A DNA stretch of 64,000 nucleotides from SBAX01 sp964646605 (GCA_964646605.1 CAZYEX010000106.1:35513-99512), one strand, 5' to 3'; positions 27,027 to 36,745 are shown, counted from the stretch's first letter. A program made the numbers and translations. Notes: a model not told the origin generated them from the letters alone.

Positions 27027-27136
27027 TGGAACCCGCGTCGGCGGGCACCCGAAACAAGTCGCCCAACGACCGCCCCGGGGTGCGGCACAAGCGCCGGGGG
27101 CGGGAGAGGCTCTGGACGCAGGTCGGCCCGTGCCCC

Positions 27137-30100
27137 CTACGGGTGGCACGGCGGGCTGCAGTAGTAGGGGAAGCCCTTGAAGGCGTCGACCGAGACAGCC
27201 ACGTCGATGGCGTCAATGTTGCCGTCGGGTATACACGGATAAAGGTCGGCCTGCACGGTGGCGACGCTGCCGGGCAGATGTTTGAAGGCGTTCACCACCA
27301 GCGTCACGTCGATGGCATCCACGTCCCCGTCGTTGTCGATATCGCCCCATCGCCAGGTGCTGTCGACTCCCTCGGGCGAGAAAAACGTGCCGCATTCGGC
27401 GCGAACGTGATATTCGCTGCTGGGGAAGATGTCGAGGTCGGTCACGACGATCGCCCCCCAGATGCTGGGAAAAGTTCCTTGAGCGTCCTCGGGGGGAATC
27501 AGGTGCCCGGCGAAACTGACGTAGTCGAGAAGACAGGGCCAGGTCGGCGAGGTGACCCGCAACAGGACGGGGATGACATACGGTCCGTCCTGAGGCTCGA
27601 CGCGCAAGTGACGGCTGCTGAGGCCCGTGACGATCGGCGCCGGGAGCGTGCCGTCGCCGAGGCAAGCGCCGTTAGCGCACTCGTCGCCGCCCGTGCAGAT
27701 GTTGAGGTCGTTGCAGGTCAACCCATCGGCGGCGTGATTGAGCAAGCAGATGCCGAATCCGTCGCACAGGTCGGGGTCATCACATTGTGTGTCGCTGGGA
27801 TCGCCGCAGGCAACCCCCGGACCCTCGACGTTCTCGTCGCAGAATCCCCCGCCGTCGCACTCGTCGGGGTCGTCGCAGTCATTGTCCGAGGGATCGCCGC
27901 AGAGCAACCCCGCAGGGCGCGGCGGGTGCGTGCATACCCCCGCCTGACAGAGATCGAACGTGCAAATGTTGGCGGGCGCCTCGTCCTCGCAAACGATGCC
28001 GTCGGGCTTGTAGTTGACTTCGCACAGGCCGGCGCCGTCGCAGGCGTCGGGGCTGTCGCAAAGCGAGTCCTGAGGGTCGCCGCAACTGCTGCCCTCGGGT
28101 CGAGCGGACCATTCGGTGGTGGAGAGTTCCGGGATGCAGGCCTGGCAGTCGTTGTCCGGATTCTGGTCCCCGTCGCCGTAGCAGACGCCGTCGATCAGGC
28201 AGTCATCGACCGGACGGATGTTGAGGGTGATGTCGCCCTTGTTGTCCTCGAAGCCCGCCACGCGGATCCAATAGGTCGTTCCTCCGGTGGTGGCGAAGGT
28301 CAGGGCGGACTGCAGTGCCACACCACTGTCATCGTCGCAAGCGATCTCCACCCCGCCCAACGCCGGGCACTGAGTGTGAATGCTCAGCACAGTGTCATTG
28401 GAAAGCACCAGGACGCTTCCCGTGGTGCTGACGAAGGTAACTCCGTTGCAGCTCGCGGTGAACTTGAACCACACGTCGTTGTTGGAGTCGGGTTGGCAGG
28501 AGGCTTCGCCGTCGTCCAGCCCGGCGTTGTTGTTGTTGCTCAGATTCACGCCGACGATCACGGGGACGGCGAATTCGCAGTCATCGTTGCACTCCGGATC
28601 GGGGGCGCCGGCGCAGTTTCCGCCGGTGCAGATATCGAATCCGATTCCAGGTCGGCCGGTTCCGGTGCAGGCGTCACCGTCGTTGCACAGACTCCCGTCG
28701 GCACGGACGCTCCAATCGGTGCTGTTGCTGGGCGGGTTGCACTCCTCGCAGGTGTTGGCGGGATTCTGATCGCCGGGCAGATAGCACACGTTGTCGATGA
28801 GGCACTTGCCGCCCTGGAGGGTGCTGTCGCACTGATTCGTGGCTTCGTTGCACACGTCGTCGGTGCAGGTGAGCAGGTCGGCGCAGTCCCTGGGCGTACC
28901 GCCGGTACAAAGGGCGTTGTCGCAGCGCTCGCCGACGGTGCAGAACAGGCCGTCACTGCAGACCGTGCCATTGGGTTCATTGTTCACCAGGCAGAACCCC
29001 AGACCGTTGCAGGTGTCGGAATTGTCGCACGCGGTATCCGAGCTGCTCCCGCAGGACGTTCCCGCGACACGAATGTTGCTTTGACAGGCTCCAGCGCCGT
29101 TACAGGTATCCGCGCCGTTGCACTCTGTGTTGGTGGAGTCGCCGCAGGACGTTCCGCTGGGTTGAATTCGCGGGTTGCACACCCCATTGCCGTCACAGGA
29201 GTCGGGTCTGTCGCACTGGAGATTGACGGTACTGCCGCAAGCCGTGAGAGCCGGCGAATTGGGGTGCGTCACCTGTCCCGTCAGGACATTGCAGACGTCG
29301 TCCGTACACTGGATGCCGTCCGAAAGGCCGGTCAGTGTGCCGGTGGCGGGGTTGCAGCATTGCGTCGCCTGCGGGTAGTTGGGGGTGTTGCTGCAAACGC
29401 CGGTGATCGTGTTGCAGGTATCGGTGGTGCATAGGCTGTTGTCGTTGCAGCCGGCGTTGTTCTGACAAACGATGGCGATCCTCACGGGCGAGGTGGTAAT
29501 GGGCAGGATCGCGTTGTTGTCCTTATCGACCATGAAGGTCACTTCCGGCGCCTGCTGTAGGTCGATGGTGAACGTTCCTTGGGCCCCTGCCGGAACGTCA
29601 AGCACGAGGTGTCCGGCGTACAGCGTTGTGTTCACGTCAACGGCGAAGTCACCGGGATTGAGAATGGCTGCGTAGCGATAGTTGAGGGAGCTGATGTCCA
29701 CCGCCGAGGTGGCCAGGTCAAGGTTGAAAAAGACGAAATCCGAGCGTGTGCGGTCGATGAACCCAGCTTCGCACTGGTTGGACCCGGCGCCGGGAGGGAC
29801 GCTGCACCGTGACAACGTGCTGCCGAACGCCGCGGCGCACATGGCATGTCCAGCGGCGTTGGGACCGGAACAGGCGGCGACCGCCGGAATAATCGTCCCG
29901 CTGATGCCGCTGGCGTACCCGGTGGAATCGAGCTTGCCCTGATAGACCTTCAGACCCAACGACCCCCAGCCCTTCACCATCAGGTGAACGAACACGCGTT
30001 GGTTGCCGCCGTTGAGACGGATCTCGTTGCCCACGATGGTGTGCGAACCGCTGGCACTAATCGGTCTGAGAAGGAACTCCGCACCTGACGCGGAACTGAC

Positions 30101-30154
30101 CCAAAGCCCGAGCAGCGCGCACATCGACACTCCCACCCTCGCCGCGGTTTTCAT
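27137..30154 (-). CDS. large secreted Cys-rich protein with dockerin-like C-terminus
   Basis: About 1005 residues. An AGGAGG site 8 nt before the ATG at 30154 fixes the start. MKTAARVGVSMCALLGLWVSSASG is a signal peptide. The first 230 residues are beta-rich. A long run of disulfide-type repeats follows, with units like CNGADTCNGAGAC, CDNSDTCNGLGFC and CTDDVCN. In the middle is a PPC/lectin-like sheet region (NNDVWFKFTASCNG, TYWIRVAGFEDNKGDITLNI). The end carries two dockerin-like calcium loops, GDIDNDGDVDAIDVTLVVNAF and DGNIDAIDVAVSVDAF. It is probably a cell-surface or extracellular protein; no enzyme motif was seen. A long frame on the opposite strand is a GC-driven shadow. Confidence 0.75.
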   Translation of the reverse strand: MKTAARVGVSMCALLGLWVSSASGAEFLLRPISASGSHTIVGNEIRLNGGNQRVFVHLMVKGWGSLGLKVYQGKLDSTGYASGISGTIIPAVAACSGPNAAGHAMCAAAFGSTLSRCSVPPGAGSNQCEAGFIDRTRSDFVFFNLDLATSAVDISSLNYRYAAILNPGDFAVDVNTTLYAGHLVLDVPAGAQGTFTIDLQQAPEVTFMVDKDNNAILPITTSPVRIAIVCQNNAGCNDNSLCTTDTCNTITGVCSNTPNYPQATQCCNPATGTLTGLSDGIQCTDDVCNVLTGQVTHPNSPALTACGSTVNLQCDRPDSCDGNGVCNPRIQPSGTSCGDSTNTECNGADTCNGAGACQSNIRVAGTSCGSSSDTACDNSDTCNGLGFCLVNNEPNGTVCSDGLFCTVGERCDNALCTGGTPRDCADLLTCTDDVCNEATNQCDSTLQGGKCLIDNVCYLPGDQNPANTCEECNPPSNSTDWSVRADGSLCNDGDACTGTGRPGIGFDICTGGNCAGAPDPECNDDCEFAVPVIVGVNLSNNNNAGLDDGEASCQPDSNNDVWFKFTASCNGVTFVSTTGSVLVLSNDTVLSIHTQCPALGGVEIACDDDSGVALQSALTFATTGGTTYWIRVAGFEDNKGDITLNIRPVDDCLIDGVCYGDGDQNPDNDCQACIPELSTTEWSARPEGSSCGDPQDSLCDSPDACDGAGLCEVNYKPDGIVCEDEAPANICTFDLCQAGVCTHPPRPAGLLCGDPSDNDCDDPDECDGGGFCDENVEGPGVACGDPSDTQCDDPDLCDGFGICLLNHAADGLTCNDLNICTGGDECANGACLGDGTLPAPIVTGLSSRHLRVEPQDGPYVIPVLLRVTSPTWPCLLDYVSFAGHLIPPEDAQGTFPSIWGAIVVTDLDIFPSSEYHVRAECGTFFSPEGVDSTWRWGDIDNDGDVDAIDVTLVVNAFKHLPGSVATVQADLYPCIPDGNIDAIDVAVSVDAFKGFPYYCSPPCHP

Positions 30155-30280
30155 CTCTTCGTCCTCCTGAACTTGCTGCATGCCCCGAGTTCGCCACGAC
30201 GCAAAGCCCCCGTCTCGCGTGGCGAGATCCTCCCCCACGAACCCAAACGGAACGCGGTGGATCAGCCTCCCAGAGGCTCC

Positions 30281-30309
30281 CGTATAACCGATTTTGGGAC
30301 CTTTGTCCA
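30281..30309 (-). promoter_or_regulatory. possible promoter of the large secreted protein gene
   Basis: On the reverse strand TGGACA (30309-30304), a 17-base spacer and TATACG (30286-30281) stand about 125 nt before the start at 30154. The match is moderate. Confidence 0.3.
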
Positions 30310-30415
30310 GAAAGAAGTCACCTCGGACCCAACAAAAGCACGAGGCGATTCAACGGGGGCCTTACGAATGTCAGCGCCGCCAACAATCAGGCGGTTTGCT
30401 CTCGTCGGCTGGCGT

Positions 30416-31102
30416 TCAAGTGCCCGGCGAGTTGCCGTAGAGCAAGATTTGGAGGCGCGGACAAAAGCGGAACCCTCGCTCCTTGCACAGGTCCACGAGC
30501 CAGCGGCTCCGCGAGGTCAACTCGGTCTCGGTGACGCCTTGCGCCATGAGCAGAACGTTGCACGGGTCAAGGGGGCCGATCCTGGACAGAAGATCGTCGA
30601 TTTCGATCACGTCGTTGGGAGTCTCGACCACGAATTTCAACTGGTGATCGCCCATCCCCATGAACCGCCGGATCACGTCGAAGTTGAGGCGTAGTTGTTC
30701 GTGGGCCTTGGCCCGTCGGCCTGCCTCGCGGGTCCAGGGCGTGGAGTTGGCGAGCTTGGGGCTGATGCTGGCCAAATCGCAGACGACATCCTTCCATACC
30801 GTAGCCGCGGTCTCGATGGTCAGATGGTATCCGCCCGCCCGAATGCGACGGGTGAGTTCCTCGACCCCGGCAGCGATCATTGGTTCACCGCCGGTCAGGA
30901 CCACGTGGGTGCAGGCGAAGTCGGCGAGCCGTTCGATGATTTGATCCAGGGTCATGGTTTCGCCGACCGGCTTCCAGGATGTCGTGGGGCTGTCACACCA
31001 CGTGCAACGCAAATTGCATCCGGTGGTGCGGATGAAAACGCTGGGCACGCCGGCGAGCTTTCCTTCGCCCTGAATGCTGTGGAAGATTTCGTTGATCTTC
31101 AT
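30416..31102 (-). CDS. queE: 7-carboxy-7-deazaguanine synthase (radical SAM)
   Basis: A 228-residue radical SAM enzyme that turns 6-carboxytetrahydropterin into 7-carboxy-7-deazaguanine, the ring-contraction step to queuosine and other 7-deazapurines. MKINEIFHSIQGEG, the cluster-binding CNLRCTWCD (C-x3-C-x2-C), and VVLTGGEPM are diagnostic. Length is as usual for QueE. No other queuosine gene is in the window. The start at 31102 is set by the family N-terminus; no good ribosome site is visible, and the upstream gene ends 29 nt before, so coupling is possible. Confidence 0.9.
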   Translation of the reverse strand: MKINEIFHSIQGEGKLAGVPSVFIRTTGCNLRCTWCDSPTTSWKPVGETMTLDQIIERLADFACTHVVLTGGEPMIAAGVEELTRRIRAGGYHLTIETAATVWKDVVCDLASISPKLANSTPWTREAGRRAKAHEQLRLNFDVIRRFMGMGDHQLKFVVETPNDVIEIDDLLSRIGPLDPCNVLLMAQGVTETELTSRSRWLVDLCKERGFRFCPRLQILLYGNSPGT

Positions 31103-31131
31103 GTCCGAGTGTGCGGGTTTTGCACCCCTCG

Positions 31132-32082
31132 CTAACCAGGTTCCTGTACGGGCCAGCGCAACACCTTGTCCAACGCAACAGGATCGGCGTCGTGTAGCGC
31201 GCGCCGGCCGAGTGAGTTCCCTTGGGCGGCTTTTCCTTGCTCGATCGGGCGAGGGATCATTCGATATTCGTAGGTCGCCGCAAACTCGTCCACTTGCGAA
31301 GGCATGCAGCGGCAAAGGACGGTGGTCACCCGTCGATCCGGCGGGGCGCTAAGATAGACATAGGGACCCATCGGAACCGGACCGTCACTCAGAACTCGGG
31401 CGACGACGACATCCTCGACCTCGTCGATGCCGCGTTCCACCGCCAACCGCCGCCCCGGCGAAGCGCCGCCGAACTCGCGGAGGGCGGCGTCCTCCAGAGA
31501 TCGGGCCACGAAAAGAACCGCCCCATTCTCCATTTCCGAAAACGCCTCCCAAACCAGAGGCATGCCGTCAAGCCCCAGGGTCATGCGCACGCCGAACCAG
31601 GAGCGTGCGTCGTCACACGCGGTTTGAGCCGCCAACGGGCTTTCCCAAAAATAGCTGACTTGGTCGTGTTCGATGCCGTTGAGCCGAATCGTCGATGTAT
31701 CCGTGTACACGTCGCGGATGGCCTGTGGTTCCGACGGCGTTCTCGGAGTTTGTCCAGCCGGATCGCCACGGTCATCGGTCAGCCTCGGCGGGATTTCCTC
31801 GACGACGAGTGGGGCGTAGAGCATTTCCGGACCCTCGGCTGAGTCGGTCCGTGGTTTGAAGAAAACTCCGCGCCGGAAGGTCCTTTCGGTCGCGTTGGTA
31901 AGGTCTTGAGGGGATGGACGGACCGTGGCCGAAGGGCGCGGGTCCATGCGCCGCTCCCGAGGCGGCGGCGAGGCCGCGCACCCCGCTCCGCCCGCGAATA
32001 ACACCCACCAGGCCGTGAGGTCCACCGCAAGGTAAGCAGAAACCGGTAGGCGATACGGCATGGGCAACGACCCCTGTGACAT
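31132..32082 (-). CDS. exported protein of unknown function, possibly a lipoprotein
   Basis: About 316 residues. The N-terminal stretch AYLAVDLTAWWVLFAGGAGCAAS is hydrophobic and ends in a Cys, so it may be a lipoprotein signal, though the lipobox is imperfect. A Pro-rich linker follows, then an alpha/beta region (VSYFWESPLAAQTACDDARSWFGVRMTLG, GAVLFVARSLEDAALREFGG). No family was recognised. It precedes queE on the same strand. Starts at 32082 and 32061 are both plausible. Confidence 0.55.
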   Translation of the reverse strand: MSQGSLPMPYRLPVSAYLAVDLTAWWVLFAGGAGCAASPPPRERRMDPRPSATVRPSPQDLTNATERTFRRGVFFKPRTDSAEGPEMLYAPLVVEEIPPRLTDDRGDPAGQTPRTPSEPQAIRDVYTDTSTIRLNGIEHDQVSYFWESPLAAQTACDDARSWFGVRMTLGLDGMPLVWEAFSEMENGAVLFVARSLEDAALREFGGASPGRRLAVERGIDEVEDVVVARVLSDGPVPMGPYVYLSAPPDRRVTTVLCRCMPSQVDEFAATYEYRMIPRPIEQGKAAQGNSLGRRALHDADPVALDKVLRWPVQEPG

Positions 32083-32398
32083 TCGCTCCTTTGGCCCGCA
32101 TGAACGGTTTGCCGATCGGAGAACGGAAAACCTCCGCCGGGCAATTGAACCCGCCCCGTGCTTGAGGCACAATGGACCCGGCCAGGATGGCGGATGCGGT
32201 CGGCGGGGAGGCCGATTTTCTTTTTCGGAATTCGTTGGTACTCGTGCTGGAATCGGTGTAGGCCTAGAAAGAGTACAAGGAGCCGTCCGTTGAAGCGGTG
32301 GTGAATCGCGTCTTCCTGCGGCCTACGGTACATTCGATCCGGGCGAAGGTGATGTCCCACATTTGCCTGAGTCCATCGACGGTCTGGAGAGACCCGTC
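32083..32398. other. 316-base divergent intergenic region
   Basis: No gene is supported. On the + strand TCGGC/GCCGA (32200-32204 with 32211-32215) is followed by TTTTCTTTTTC, which looks like an intrinsic terminator although no + strand gene lies immediately upstream. No convincing -35/-10 pair was found for either flanking gene. Confidence 0.35.
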
Positions 32399-34624
32399 AT
32401 GATCCGAGGTCCACGTCGGTTTCGCGCCTTGGGGGGCACCGTTTCGCTCGTCGTGATGGGCGTCGTTTGTTCCTGTCCGGCCGCTGCGGCGGAACGGCCT
32501 TCGGGCAAGAAAACGCCCGATCGAAGCCTCCGCTCCACGACGGACACGCAACCACTTCCCATAGATTCTTCGGTCATGCGCATGCGCATAGAGACGCGCG
32601 AGGGCGTCTTGGTCGTGTATGACGCCGCTGCCTTTCCGGAGGTCGGCGACGGACCTGCGGTCCGCGACGGGTGTTCGGGCTACTTGGGATACTGGCTGTC
32701 CGCAAGGGACAAAGTGCAATACATTTTTCCGGCAGTCCTCCAGGAGGCGGGCGACTTGGGCATGGTGCTTCTGGCCCTGGAAAGTGATCTTGGCGTCGAT
32801 CTTGAGGCCCTCGCCGACACGGATGACCGTGTCGACCGGGCTCTGAGCGCGTTGGCGGAGGCCCCGGACGAGGAAATCGTCTGGGAACCAGCGACGCTCC
32901 ACCGTGCCGTCGAAATCATGGGTTTTGACGCCGATGACGAGCCTACCTTGGCTGACGATCCTTCCGACGGCGGGGTCGCAACGCCCTGCGCCCCGTGCGC
33001 GGCCAGTCTACCTCCACCGGAAAATTGTGGTTCGCCCGGAGGTCTCGCACGAGAGGCTTTGGCGGTTACCGCGGGGTGTTGCGGAGGAGGAGGAGTCGGA
33101 GACCCGCCGGGGCCATGCACCGGACCGTGCTGCGCAAGTTCAGACCCCTGCTGCGGCAGCACCAACCCTTGCTGTCCCGGGTGCTGCGGTGATCGGGATT
33201 GCGATGGGGTCCCGAACAGCACGGACCCGGACATCGACGGAGACGGGATACCCAACGGTTCGGATTCGGACGTGGACGGCGACGGGATACCCAACGGTTC
33301 CGATCCGGACGTGGACGGGGACGGCACTCTCAACGGCTCGGACTCCGATGTCAACAACGACAACATCGGCAACGGTGGTGACAGCGATGTCGACGGGGAC
33401 GGAATAGGTAACGGCAGCGACCCGGACGTCGATGGCGACGGGATTCCCAATCCCGAGGACCCGGACGATGATGGGGACGGCACGCCGGACCCAGACGACC
33501 CCGAGCCCGGGGGCTGCACCACGGACTGCCCCGGGGCCTGCTGCACCAAAGCCACCGGCGCCTGCGCCAGCAAGAAAGAAGGCGAATGCACCGGGACCGA
33601 CAAGTACTTCAAGGGCAAGGAAGTCCCATGCAGCCCGAATCCGTGCTGCGCGATTGGCACGAACCCTTGGTTCACGCCATCAAGCGCTACGATTTCCCGT
33701 GTACCGCCGACCTGGTTATGGACCAGCTGCCTGAACGGCGCGACTGCCGCCGAACGCATCGAGGGCAGTGACGTCGATATTTCAGCCGCTTGCAGGATGT
33801 CTCCCTCACTTCCCAACGAAACAGAGTGGTGCGCGGTCCTCACGCGGCTGAACGGTCAGTATAGTGAGGAATGGCGTCTGCTCCCGGAGCAGACCGAAGT
33901 AACGGGTCCACTGGGGAACACTACGCCTGCTAACTACTGCGCACAGGTCACCGAATTGGGTGCTTTTGGTGACTGCCCCGGAGTGTGGTACAAGGAGGTC
34001 GCCGTCAAAGCGCACGAGGACACTCACCGGTTGCGCCTCGAACCAGCTCTGGAGAACAAGGCTCCTGACATTGAGCCGTCTATCGAGGCGTTGTGCGTAC
34101 CGCACACGCCGGGCAAGACCCAGACCACGGCGGTCCAGGAAATCCGCAACCTGCTTGCCTTCCAGGATCGTGTGGATGAATCGTACCGATCGTGGCGTGA
34201 TGAATTCACCCGTCTAACCGACACTGTATACCACGACCATTCCGATGGTGGACCGTGCGAAATGGCTGAACTTGCGATCGTTGACCCATGGATCGTGGGC
34301 ATCTGTAACCACGCCCTCAATCAATGTTGGGCGGAGTGCCCGACCTGCCCGCCTCGCCCGACCGGCGCGTGCTGTAATACCACATCGGGCACATGCGCGA
34401 TTAAGAATCGCTGCGACTGCGAGGCCGACGGTGGTAGCTATCAGGGCAACGACGAAACTGACGCTTGCGGTCCACCCAATCCTTGTGTGGGCGCATGCTG
34501 CCCGAACGGAATCGGGGTAGGGCCGAATTATCCGTGTACTTTGACCGCGCCGTCAGGGTGCCCCGGGCCTTTCGGAGGCTTGGGAACGGTCTGCGCTCCC
34601 GGTTCCTGCCGACCGCCGGGTTGA
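32399..34624 (+). CDS. secreted calcium-repeat protein with HExxH motif and GACC units
   Basis: About 741 residues. GGAGAG 7 nt before the ATG at 32399 supports the start, and ALGGTVSLVVMGVVCSCPAAAA is the signal peptide. After a globular part comes a Cys-dense block (CCGSTNPCCPGCCG), then seven 13-residue thrombospondin type 3-like calcium repeats (DVDGDGIPNGSD). GACC-type Cys units precede and follow a domain with KAHEDTHRLRLE, which contains HExxH, a possible zinc-peptidase site, though no third ligand is obvious. The end is again GACC units. It forms a pair with the next gene, and a decayed second copy of its 3' end follows at 35583. Confidence 0.7.
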   Translation: MIRGPRRFRALGGTVSLVVMGVVCSCPAAAAERPSGKKTPDRSLRSTTDTQPLPIDSSVMRMRIETREGVLVVYDAAAFPEVGDGPAVRDGCSGYLGYWLSARDKVQYIFPAVLQEAGDLGMVLLALESDLGVDLEALADTDDRVDRALSALAEAPDEEIVWEPATLHRAVEIMGFDADDEPTLADDPSDGGVATPCAPCAASLPPPENCGSPGGLAREALAVTAGCCGGGGVGDPPGPCTGPCCASSDPCCGSTNPCCPGCCGDRDCDGVPNSTDPDIDGDGIPNGSDSDVDGDGIPNGSDPDVDGDGTLNGSDSDVNNDNIGNGGDSDVDGDGIGNGSDPDVDGDGIPNPEDPDDDGDGTPDPDDPEPGGCTTDCPGACCTKATGACASKKEGECTGTDKYFKGKEVPCSPNPCCAIGTNPWFTPSSATISRVPPTWLWTSCLNGATAAERIEGSDVDISAACRMSPSLPNETEWCAVLTRLNGQYSEEWRLLPEQTEVTGPLGNTTPANYCAQVTELGAFGDCPGVWYKEVAVKAHEDTHRLRLEPALENKAPDIEPSIEALCVPHTPGKTQTTAVQEIRNLLAFQDRVDESYRSWRDEFTRLTDTVYHDHSDGGPCEMAELAIVDPWIVGICNHALNQCWAECPTCPPRPTGACCNTTSGTCAIKNRCDCEADGGSYQGNDETDACGPPNPCVGACCPNGIGVGPNYPCTLTAPSGCPGPFGGLGTVCAPGSCRPPG
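33216..33507 (+). repeat. 39-base tandem repeats coding for calcium-binding loops
   Basis: About seven tandem units of 39 bases, each coding for 13 residues of the pattern GSDxDVDGDGIPN. Units 1-3 and 5-6 are almost identical in DNA; unit 4 (DVNNDNIGN) has diverged. Such arrays change copy number easily. Confidence 0.8.
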
Positions 34625-34639
34625 GAAAGGTTTAGCATC

Positions 34640-35530
34640 ATGATCGCTACCCAACGCAATGTGCATAACGAACGATTGACTGAGTTTCTGCTACTCATTC
34701 GAGGCCCGCGCATCCAAGACCCGAACCGACAATGGTGTCGACTTCTCTTTGTTGCAGCCTGGGCTACGGCGGGATGTGCGGTTTTTGCTGACGATGACGG
34801 CGAACCGGTGCGGTACGAACTCAAGCATGTCGGCCAGAATGATCGATTGCCCGGCGTGACCGCGGCTGTGGAGCTCGAGACATGGGAACCGGACATACGG
34901 AAAGGCATCCAGCTTCTTGTGGACATTACCAACCATGGTGAGGATGCCGTGGATTTGTACGACCCGACGGACCACATTTTCATCTCCCTACGAAATCTCA
35001 CCCTCGACCCTTCCGGGCATTCGGTTACCCTCCCCGAGGATCACGTGGGCATTCAGCTGGCTCGCCAGGATCGGGATCCTGAGAGGCGGGCAAGAACGCT
35101 CGCTGAAATTAAGGCGCGGGGACCGTTTCACATTGTGAAAGATGAACCTCGAAGGCGCGCTCGCAACGTCAAAGGCATCGACGACGTACAGGGCGAAGAA
35201 AATGGTGTGGTCCGTCTGGAACCCGGAGAACACTTCCAGGCGCGGTTGCGGTTCACGCAGATCATGGCGGATCCACAGAAGTACTGGGCGGCTCAGAATA
35301 AGCCAAGACGACAGCTTCCTCCAGACGAGAAAACTCCCCACCCTCCAGAACTCATCCCGCCCCCTAAGCCGGTACCCATTCCTGCGGGTACGTACCAACT
35401 CAGCGTTTTCATGCTGCTTAACACGCCCGCAATTGCTGTGGAGGAGAGGGGAATGAGTAGCGATCGATCGACGACGGGCGACCCACCGATCACGGTTCAG
35501 CTTGGTCCCAAGCCGGAAACCGGGGAATAG
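34640..35530 (+). CDS. exported protein, first copy of a paralogous pair
   Basis: A 296-residue protein with a hydrophobic segment (RLLFVAAWATAGCAVFA) near residue 40 and a beta-rich rest. Phrases such as IQLLVDITNHGEDAVDLYDPTDH, VVRLEPGEHFQARLRFTQIMADP and IPAGTYQLSVFML line up with the protein encoded at 35777-36604, so the two are paralogues. The first phrase recalls Ig-like domains with 'xxNxGxxxVxL'. Function unknown. It starts 16 nt after the calcium-repeat gene and is likely co-expressed with it. Confidence 0.6.
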   Translation: MIATQRNVHNERLTEFLLLIRGPRIQDPNRQWCRLLFVAAWATAGCAVFADDDGEPVRYELKHVGQNDRLPGVTAAVELETWEPDIRKGIQLLVDITNHGEDAVDLYDPTDHIFISLRNLTLDPSGHSVTLPEDHVGIQLARQDRDPERRARTLAEIKARGPFHIVKDEPRRRARNVKGIDDVQGEENGVVRLEPGEHFQARLRFTQIMADPQKYWAAQNKPRRQLPPDEKTPHPPELIPPPKPVPIPAGTYQLSVFMLLNTPAIAVEERGMSSDRSTTGDPPITVQLGPKPETGE

Positions 35531-35582
35531 CTCGGAGTTTCGGACACGATGGGAGTTAGGACGCCATGAGCGCGATGCGCAG

Positions 35583-35759
35583 AGTGGCAACTATCGCGGC
35601 GATCAAAGCAGCTGCGGACCTCCGAATCCGTGCTCCGGCGCGTGCTGCGGCCCGCCCCCTCTCTATGCGTGCGCAATCACTAGCCAGTCGGGCTGCGGGG
35701 GGTCTTTCCGCGGGAATGGAACGGTGTGTTCTCCGAACCCATGCCCGCCGTCGCCCTAA
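35583..35759 (+). pseudogene. remnant of a second copy of the calcium-repeat gene (3' end)
   Basis: An open stretch reads SGNYRGDQSSCGPPNPCSGACC and ends GNGTVCSPNPC. It matches the last 60 residues of the protein at 32399-34624 (GGSYQGNDETDACGPPNPCVGACC, LGTVCAPGSC). The rest of the gene is missing. It stands in the same place relative to the 35777 gene as the full gene does to its neighbour. Confidence 0.6.
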
Positions 35760-35776
35760 ATGATATGGAATAGAGC

Positions 35777-36604
35777 ATGAGAAACGAAAACGATGAACCT
35801 CGCAAGCGAAATGGCATCGCGGTGCCCACAGCAACGAGGCGTAAACGAGCGCGTCGCAACCGAGTTGGCGCCACGATCGTGGCGGCATGGGCTGCTCACG
35901 CCGTCGGATCGTCACCGCAACAGGCGAGGCGAGTCGAACTGGAAGACCGCACGCCCACTGCGGTACGGTCGGAAAACCCCGCAGCGGACCTTTCCGTTCT
36001 CCTGGAGGCCGACCCGGTTCAGACCCAGGCTGCCCGCGGTCTGCGATTTGCCGTAGTGATCGCGAACAAGGGGGACGCACCGGTTGAGTTGACGGACCTG
36101 TCGCAGAAAACCGATGACATCTGCGAGTATATGTTGATTTTTTGGCTTTTCAACGAGGAGGGGACGCGCGTGGAGCTGCCGCGCACGCGCTGCGTTACTC
36201 AGGTCGACACAACGGACCCGGTACGCGAGCGCGCCGAGTGGATCTCGCGGCGTCAGGTCGAGCGAACCGAGGAGGCGCGTAGACCTGGTTCCGGCAGGGT
36301 GAAGACCCCGGCGGATGCCGACGACGGTACGGTCGTCCTTGCGCCCGACCAGGAGTACCGTTTGCCCTACCGCGTCACGCACATCCTCGCCGAGCCCAAA
36401 GAGCAGGAACGCCGCCGAAACGCGCTTCTCAAGAGCGAAGCCCGGCCGGGTGAATGGGATATGGAGCGCCCGCCGATGGAACGAATCCCTCCCGCGCGGT
36501 ACCGCATTTCGCTGGAGGTTCGAGTCCGCGGGCGCGTCGGCGATCAGGAGTTCCGGCGATACTTTGAACTGGCGTCGCCGATCGACGCCCAACTGGGCGA
36601 CTAG
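35777..36604 (+). CDS. exported protein, second copy of a paralogous pair
   Basis: A 275-residue protein related to the product of 34640-35530: LRFAVVIANKGDAPVELTDLS, VVLAPDQEYRLPYRVTHILAEP and IPPARYRISLEVRV align with it in order. The N-terminus (RRNRVGATIVAAWAAHAVGSS) may be a weak signal peptide or short membrane segment. The ATG at 35777 has only a poor ribosome site. Function unknown. Confidence 0.55.
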   Translation: MRNENDEPRKRNGIAVPTATRRKRARRNRVGATIVAAWAAHAVGSSPQQARRVELEDRTPTAVRSENPAADLSVLLEADPVQTQAARGLRFAVVIANKGDAPVELTDLSQKTDDICEYMLIFWLFNEEGTRVELPRTRCVTQVDTTDPVRERAEWISRRQVERTEEARRPGSGRVKTPADADDGTVVLAPDQEYRLPYRVTHILAEPKEQERRRNALLKSEARPGEWDMERPPMERIPPARYRISLEVRVRGRVGDQEFRRYFELASPIDAQLGD

Positions 36605-36745
36605 GCAGCCTTTTCACGCACCGGTGGAAGTCGCTTCCGTAAGAGGACGGTTCCAAGTCGGTGCGAACGGTGTCGGCGGGACGTTCGGTTCTGGGGCAGA
36701 TGTTGAACTCCCACGCGCCCAACGCGTGCGACCGGAGGATGACCC

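Noticed and set aside
26912..29434. 840-codon forward frame opposite the large secreted protein
   Set aside because: It starts inside terC and runs antisense to the repeat region of the 27137-30154 gene, which has a signal peptide, ribosome site and dockerin-like end. The frame is open only because the repeats avoid certain codons.
28300..29450. Repeated short DNA motifs resembling a CRISPR-like array
   Set aside because: They are coding repeats for CNGxxxC units, irregular in spacing and not separated by unique spacers.
33216..33507. 39-base tandem repeat as a satellite or CRISPR
   Set aside because: It keeps frame and codes for calcium loops; there are no spacers.
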